Part shown: one piece after another, positions 58,187 through 64,000 of the stretch
How positions within the stretch are numbered: the first letter of the stretch is position 1
Layout: each line of letters begins with the position of its first letter
Source of the DNA: Cryphonectria parasitica EP155
Taxonomy: Eukaryota > Ascomycota > Sordariomycetes > Diaporthales > Cryphonectriaceae
Assembly (NCBI RefSeq): GCF_011745365.1
Contig: NW_024468910.1
Coordinates: 1,578,068 to 1,642,067 of the forward strand
DNA length: 64,000 nt
Direction: 5' to 3'
Translations under genes and position numbers: made by a program
The notes under the pieces: model-generated
Told to the model about the DNA's origin: nothing
The model's database searches: none
The model's input: only the letters and a program-made list of their open reading frames with translations

Positions 58187-61020
58187 ATGCTGATTATAGA
58201 ATTGAATAAGAAGAGAATTTACTTGCTTAGAGCGGAAGAAGATGCAAGTAAGGTATTCGCTAAAGAGCTTTCAATCAGCTTTATATACTATAATAGGATT
58301 TAGTTTGATAGAATCCTTATTGTTCAGTCTTGCAAAATAAGCAGCAAAGCTAGAGCTTAGCAGTAAGTTATTTCAAAATATAATATTGCTTTGAATATCT
58401 CAAGAAGCATATATTAAGCTAAGATTTCTTTTAATAGTATTAAAATCTGTAATATTAAGAAAGTTAATATGAATATTCTTAAGCTAGTAGTAATTACTGC
58501 TCTGAGAAGAAGGAATTGAAGAAGAAAATCAGATTCAGATCTTATTAACTTCTTGAGAAGCAGTATTTATCTGCAAAGAGAAAACAGCATTAATAATAAT
58601 TCGAGATATCTTAAGTATATTGCAGAGCTGGAAAAGAGAAGGTTGATAGAAGGAGAAGTTGTTATACAAAGAATGAATTGAAAGGCAAGATGAACTAAGG
58701 AAGAGATTATTGAATAGTTTGCTGAAGATTGATAAGATAGCAATGAGTAATAAATATATTTAACTGAGTTACTATGCTTTTTATTTAGTTTATTGCTAAA
58801 CAGCTTCTATTTAGCTAAGAATGAAGCTATTTGTTTTGTAATAAATAGAAAGCAGTGAATTACTTGAGTAGTTGCTAGATAAGATAAATTAGCTATTTCA
58901 TTTATACTTGCAGCTAGCTATTCTTCTTTCTTCTTCAATCTCTTTATAATCATCTTTCTTAAGTATATATATACTCTTTTTCTTTCTTATCAATGCTGCT
59001 TCAGATTTGTATACTAATATTAGAGCAAATTGTTAATTGCTCTGCTTATATAACATTATCTTTCTTAATAAATCCTTTGATTAAAGCTGCATTCTTTTCT
59101 ATCTTTCTTCCTCAGTTAATACTCTCTCAGTTTCTTGATTTTATATCTTTATAAACTCCTCTTGCAATTGCTTATCTTTCAATAAAGCTGTTCTTCCCTT
59201 TTCACTTTTCTTTCAACTTAGCAGCAATAGTCGAATTCAAGTACTCTCTGTTCCTATCTGTTCAGTATAGCTAAGAAGATTAAATAATCAAGGCTTACTG
59301 CTTTCGAACTATTTTTCTCAGAGCGCTATATCCAACTGAAGTAATTAAGAATTATCTACTCTACTTCAGTTTAAGAAATAAAGAAAATCATCTGGCAGCA
59401 GAACTTGTTGAGAAGTACTTTCCAGAGTTACTTCCTTGCAAGTTATATTTGCTTACAATCTTCAGTACTAATTCTTTCAAATATCTTTTTAATATCTATA
59501 ATCTAGTTAGATTTTTAGATATAGAAATCTTTCAAGATATTAGTTTGCAGTATGCTATAGCTGCTTTTTATTATTATGCTTAGTATAATTAACAAGATAT
59601 ATTCTTAATGAAATGCCTTTGTATTCTATTAATAGCTTATTTATCTAGCTTTTCTGATATTTTCAATAAGCAGAATCTGCTTAGATATAAAGCTAGATAA
59701 AAGCGTTTATGAGTTCTCCTCTCAGTTAATATAGCAACTTTAGCTTATATTCTATCTTAGCTTAATATAAAGACTGAAAAAGGATTTTATATTATTATAT
59801 ACAAATTCAGCAATATTCTACTAGCTTATGCAAGTAAGTATTATCTGAATAATCAGCTTAGAAGTGCTAAAGCTAATCAGGATTAGGATTTCAAGAATGT
59901 TCTAACTATGCTGCTGAATAATAATTCGAATGCAGCTCTGCTCTATACAATCGAACTATTTCGCCTTTGAATTCTGAAATCTACTAATTTCTATTAATCA
60001 TCTAGTAGCTATTCAAACTGGAAGCAAGCTCTCTATCTTAATCATAGAGAGATTGTATAAAATATGGAAGAATGAGATGCGGAAATAGCTATAATAAGCC
60101 TGCATTGCTAAGCTTTTTCTTATAAGCTGAAATATAGCAACTATATGCAATATTCTAATTAGCTATTAAGAAGGAATGCTTTACTTCAAGAATACAAGGC
60201 TGTATAAGTAAAAGCTAATAGAGTATTAAATATAATCTATAAGCTGAATATTATCTTCTTTGTAAGAGAAGTTGCAGACTTGCTTGAACTGTTTATTAAA
60301 AGCGATCTCGATAGAATAAGGAGAAATATATTAGCTTTTGCTCTGGAGGATTTCAGAGCAAGTAGAATATCTAGCTTAGTTCTATCAAAATAATAGTTCC
60401 GAGAGAATATAGCTTCAGCTAGCCCGATCTTGCATTCATTAAGAAGATATAGTATCAGCTCAGAGTTAAGTTGATTCCCATCCGGAACTTCTATTAATCC
60501 TTACTTCTCTTTATCTTAAGAAATGCTTATCAGTTCAGAACTAATAATCAATCTGTTAATACAGCAAACAGCTAAGCTTGAATATGCTACTAAAGCTCTA
60601 TTGCATTAGAAACTGAGAAGCAGCAATATTATGCTTTCCAGTTTTCTTAATAGACTTTAGAAGCTTTGTATGCTTCTATAAAATAAGCTTTATAGCCTTA
60701 ATTCTATTAGGCTCTTAGTAGGTTCTCTGAACTGAATAGAGTTCGATTATGCTATTAAGATGAATATATATAAAGCGAACTGCAAAAGAATCTGTTGAGT
60801 AAGAATGTAGAATTAGAAGAAAACTGCTGCTACTGCTGCTGCTTAAGCAAAGTTTGAAAGCAGATGGAAACAGAGAAGAAATTAGCATTAGAATTTATTC
60901 AGATTATACTCATATTACGAATAAATAAAGATGAATACTAATACTTCTGCATTGATTTGAATAATAATTTAAGCAATAAGAAGAAATATGAGAATTGAAT
61001 TGGAGGGATGGTTTGATTTG
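58187..61020 (+). pseudogene. Gypsy-A downstream sense ORF, copy 4
   Basis: Starts with ATG 58187 (MLIIELNKKRIYLL) as in copy 1 and follows the same order: basic helical segment near 58.5-58.7 kb, poorly open stretch near 58.8-59.2 kb, Leu/Ser/Asn-rich part, Ala run near 60.83 kb. Agreement of the residues between copies while third positions vary favours a once-functional protein. Unrecognised. Confidence 0.42.
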
Positions 61021-61140
61021 CAGTATTTTTTTTAGCAGTTTGCAATGAATTCTTTATTTCTTTACTTTATCTCCCTCTAATCAGATCTAGCATACCATTG
61101 GACTTGTCGCAACTTTGGAAGAAAATTGCTAGGGGAGAAC

Positions 61141-61459
61141 TATTGTAGTAGCTAGAATGGTAGTTTGTAGGATGTAGAGTATAGTAGATCAAGGATCCTC
61201 ATACATATAAAGAATACTACCTACTTTTCAAATTCTTTAGCTATAAGCAATAATGAAGCATTCTTTCTCTTCTTTTCAATTTTGAACTCTTTGGACAGGT
61301 CTAAGACAGGTTTTTTACTCTGTTCTTGCGCTCGTATGGCCTTAGTTTGCTGTTCTCATCTGTACAGGCACGCTTGGGTTGCACGAGCCCTTGCCCATTG
61401 CTTCGGCAGCTGTTTGTCCCTTTTTCTTTCGAGGGCGACGGCGCCCTAGTTCTGGTTCA
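61141..61459 (+). repeat. LTR-A, 3' LTR of Gypsy-A copy 4
   Basis: 319 bp. Its first half is RIP-mutated (TATTGTAG start) while the last 100 bp are nearly pristine, an uneven pattern. Right flank: Gypsy-B gag start in reverse. Confidence 0.9.
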
Positions 61460-61587
61460 ATATATCTAATTAATTAGTTCTTTCTAAGTAGAAGTATGCA
61501 AGAACGAAGAGAATTCTTAAGAAGCTATTATATTCTATATTGCTTAAGAGATAATACTGAATTATTCTTAAACAAGAATTATCAAAA
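61460..61587 (-). pseudogene. Gypsy-B copy 5, gag N-terminal fragment
   Basis: 128 bp aligned with 19345-19450 and 55270-55383: the leader with the TTCTT...AAGAA palindrome and the first gag codons, read on minus from the 5' LTR. The rest is lost at LTR-A. Confidence 0.75.
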
Positions 61588-62027
61588 TGTAATAAGTACT
61601 GCAGTAATCCGAAGATTCCAAAATATATAAAGAGTTTATGCTAACAAGAATAATATTAAGTATAAGCCTTGAATACGGAAATATAACTGGAATAACTATG
61701 TAAGTATTCACTGTCTTTGAAGCTATTAGAGTAGAAAAGTAATCTAATACTTAGATTGATAACTGAAGAGCTATATTCTAGTAGTTTATCTAATAATAAT
61801 AAATATATCCTTATATATTCAGCTTTTCAGTATAGCTTATCTTGGATTATTAGCAATTCAAGTAATTCAAGCTCATTGAATCATTCACTGATCCAATGAT
61901 CCATTCCTGCTATAATCCCTATTCTGGATTATATAATCACTGCTGATTATTCGATGTTAGATTGTGATACCTGGTTCCTTGTTTGGCAGGTCCGTTCTGT
62001 AACCTGCATGTTGAATGAGTCATAACA
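61588..62027 (-). repeat. LTR-B, 5' LTR of Gypsy-B copy 5
   Basis: 440 bp reverse LTR-B with a U3 segment type not seen in other copies (CAATTCAAGTAATTCAAG, TGATCCAATGATCC). The outer side abuts a + strand Gypsy-B pol fragment. Confidence 0.88.
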
Positions 62028-62445
62028 CCTACAGAAAGGAGATAAAGCTTACTTATTTCAGAAAAACATTAAAATAGCTAAGCTTAACAACAAACTCGAT
62101 CACAGAAAGTTAGAACTATTCAAAATCTTGCAACAGATTTCCCTAATTAATTACAAGTTAGTACTATTTTATAAAATAAGAATATACTCAGTATTTTATA
62201 TCTTACTGCTAGAACCAGCAATACAGGAAATACTAATGAATGATATAGCAGAAGTAGAAAATAATGAACTAGAGTATGAGATTGAAAAAATTCTCAAGTA
62301 TAGAAGTACAAATAATACGCAAGAATACCTCATCAAATAGAAAGATTATTCAGCAAGCGAGAACTCATAGGAACTACAGGAGAATGTTGAAAATGCTCAG
62401 GAAAAAATAGCTGAGTATTGGAAAAGGAAAGAAACTAGCACTTAG
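62028..62445 (+). pseudogene. Gypsy-B copy 6, integrase tail and chromodomain
   Basis: Open at 62128-62340 and then through one TAG. Shows the integrase C-terminal part (KLELFKILQQISLINYKLV) and the chromodomain (ELEYEIEKILKYRSTNN, EYLIK). Pol stop TAG 62443-62445, overlapping the convergent stop at 62442-62444. Confidence 0.82.
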
Positions 62446-62750
62446 GATGATTGCTCCGCTCCGGATCGAGATCCAGGAGCTTCAGGAATCTCACTCTCCA
62501 GGAAATCCGACCAGTTTATCACAGAATTCCCCATAGTTACGGAATTCCAATCAAATCCCTCAAAAGAAGAATCTTCAGCAACTACAGCTAACTTCTCGGA
62601 TACGATCTCCTGTATAGCGATAGCAGCACAACAACGCTCCTCTTCAGCTTCCTCAGCCTCAATGCAATCCAGCTTCTCTACATTATTGATACTGCAATGA
62701 ACAGCGTGCATTATCTTTTCGAATCACATCCTCTTCTGTTTATGCAACCG
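62442..62750 (-). pseudogene. Gypsy-B accessory gene, C-terminal part, copy 6
   Basis: Open from 62711 to TAA 62442 (89 residues): EKLDCIEAEEAEEER, then DSSFEGFDWNSVTMGNSV and a GAEQSS end. Upstream it is cut by LTR-B at 62750/62751 within the coiled-coil segment (LHKQKRM equivalent), so the cysteine cluster is missing. The tail motif matches copies 2 and 3 closely. Confidence 0.75.
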
Positions 62751-63194
62751 TATTATAACCCATCCAACATGCAGGTCATGAATCACGCCCAACCAACAGA
62801 GGAACCAGATATTATGATTCAACATCAAGATAATTAATAAGAACTATGTAACCCAGAATTAGAATTACTAGTGCAACTATGTTAGCTATGGATATAGTTA
62901 GCATATTAAGGAAATGACTATGAGAAATCGAAATATAGTTAGAATAGTTAGAACTGAAGAGCTGAATATATAAGAATATATTCATTATCATTAGATAGAT
63001 TTAGTATATAGCTCTTTAGTTATCAATTTAAATATCAGATTATTCCTCTACTCTAATAGCTCTAAAAGCAGTGAATACTTGCACAGTTATCCCAGTTGTA
63101 TTTCCGTATTCAAAGCTTATATTTAGTATCGCTCTTATTAGCATAAATCCTTTATATACTTTGGAATCTTCGGATTACTGCAGTACTTATTACA
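62751..63194 (+). repeat. LTR-B flanked by Gypsy-B pieces on both sides
   Basis: 444 bp, TATTATAACCC to TATTACA. The U3 type is that of copy 2 (12487/19451). It follows a truncated accessory gene without a purine tract, and it is followed by a + strand leader and gag, for which it serves as 5' LTR. Confidence 0.88.
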
Positions 63195-63867
63195 TTTTAA
63201 CAATTCTTATTCAAGAACAGTTCAGTATTACCTCTTAAGTAATACAGAATACAATAGCTTCTTAAGAATTCTCTTTATTCTTATATGCTTCTACTTAGAA
63301 AGAACTAGTTAATCAGATATATTAGCTTATTTAGTATATTCAGAATCTGTATAATCAATAACAAGCTTAGAGTATTATTATTGCTAACTAGCAAGCTTAG
63401 CTGAAATAGCAAGCTTAATAAGCTTAGCAGATGCAGCTTATTTCTATAATTACTAATAATGCTAGAAAAGTATATAAGATAGATAACCTTACTATATATA
63501 ATAGCAATTAAAAGATACTATATAAGTTTCTTATCTACTATAAAGCATACTTCTTATATTATGCAATTCAGTTTACTAAGAAATCTGGAAAGATTATTCT
63601 TATAGGAACTCATCTCGAAAAAGATGCTTTCATCTAATATAAGCTTTCTCTATACAATTACTTGGAGTATTAGAATAATTCCGATGTATATATCTAGAGT
63701 ACTAAGAATATATTTGATTTCTTTGCAGATTTTGAAAAAGCTTTTAAGAAAACTTTTAATAATTCTAATAAAAAATATATTATAGCTTAATAACTTATAA
63801 ATCTTAAGCAAATTAAGTTAGCTTTTGCTTATATAATTAGATTTAAATAATTCTTAATATAACTTTT
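63195..63867 (+). pseudogene. Gypsy-B copy 7, gag N-terminal part
   Basis: Leader with TTCTTATTCAAGAA, then a strongly mutated Gag: KIDNLTIYNSNQKILYKFL, YFLYYAIQFTKKSGKIIL, YLEYQNNSDVYIQSTKN. It is cut by a reverse LTR-B at 63868. Confidence 0.78.
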
Positions 63868-64000
63868 TGTAATGAGCACTGCAGCAATCCGAAGATTCCT
63901 AAATATATGAAGGGATTTATGCTAACAAGAGCGGTATCAAAATGTTAAGTTCTTGAATACGGAACTGTATAAGTCTTAATAAGCGATGCAAGTATTCACT
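63868..64000 (-). repeat. LTR-B, partial at window end
   Basis: TGTAATGAGCACTGCAGC start of a reverse LTR-B that runs off the window. Little mutated, so probably a younger insertion or a separate element. Confidence 0.88.

Larger units (their letters stand above)
55848..61459 (+). mobile_element. Gypsy-A copy 4, 3' half
   Basis: Begins at the point equivalent to 4670 of copy 1 (inside integrase) and runs to the 3' LTR, including the purine tract at 61131-61140. It retains the 4 kb downstream region. The 5' half was lost at the LTR-B junction. Confidence 0.85.

Noticed and set aside
1..64000. Mitochondrial or bacterial origin because of high A+T
   Set aside because: Gypsy-type pol, chromodomains, LTRs with short duplications and transition-biased decay point to a fungal nuclear genome. 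No mitochondrial, ribosomal or bacterial genes are visible.

Overview
This window looks like a gene-free, repeat-packed block from a filamentous ascomycete genome. I find no host gene, tRNA or rRNA gene. Almost every base belongs to LTR retrotransposons of the Ty3/gypsy type. They are extremely A+T rich, and related copies differ mainly by C/T and G/A transitions, many of them CpA to TpA, so their frames are full of TAA and TAG. That is the pattern expected of repeat-induced point mutation (RIP), a premeiotic fungal genome defence. The assignment to Pezizomycotina is an inference from RIP, chromodomain gypsy elements and the total lack of intact genes.

I separate the repeats into families; the names are mine. 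Gypsy-A is very large (about 11.6 kb) with 319-326 bp LTRs (LTR-A, TGTTGTGG...GGTTCA). It carries gag-pol plus about 4 kb of extra sequence between integrase and the 3' LTR. Gypsy-B is a chromovirus (about 7.4 kb, LTR-B about 450 bp, TGTTATRACY...TCATTACA). Its pol ends in a chromodomain and meets a convergent accessory gene encoding a Cys-rich, coiled-coil protein. Gypsy-D is a third lineage with three zinc knuckles in gag, split in two by a Gypsy-B insertion. LTR-C is a 214 bp LTR (TGTCAGG...CCTGACA) that bounds a 2.4 kb element without reverse transcriptase, built of tandem arrays.

Layout: 1-342 unclassified repeat; 343-665 LTR-A; 666-10285 Gypsy-A copy 1 (+) with its 3' LTR; 10286-11038 Gypsy-B tail (+); 11039-12486 and 19901-22988 the two halves of one Gypsy-D element (-), separated by a complete Gypsy-B (12487-19900, -, TSD CTACT); 22989-23867 Gypsy-A fragment; 23868-24081 solo LTR-C; 24082-31018 Gypsy-A copy 2 (-) holding a young solo LTR-A; 31019-31909 unclassified repeat and LTR-B fragment; 31910-43818 near-complete Gypsy-A copy 3 (-) holding another young solo LTR-A; 43819-46528 Gypsy-B 3' part (+) holding a solo LTR-B; 46529-55847 Gypsy-B (-) interrupted by the non-autonomous LTR-C element (51848-54275); 55848-61459 Gypsy-A 3' half (+); 61460-64000 rearranged Gypsy-B pieces and LTRs.

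The sequence records successive waves. Old Gypsy-A, B and D copies were mutated until their protease and polymerase active sites were lost. Later insertions with clean target-site duplications and little mutation (solo LTR-A at 30116 and 36828, solo LTR-B at 44282, the LTR-C element) then landed inside them. The most interesting candidate system is the convergent accessory gene of Gypsy-B. It is seen in five copies, its stop codon overlaps the pol stop on the opposite strand, and it is much less decayed than the pol beside it. Next come the LTR-C element and the interchangeable U3 segments of LTR-B.
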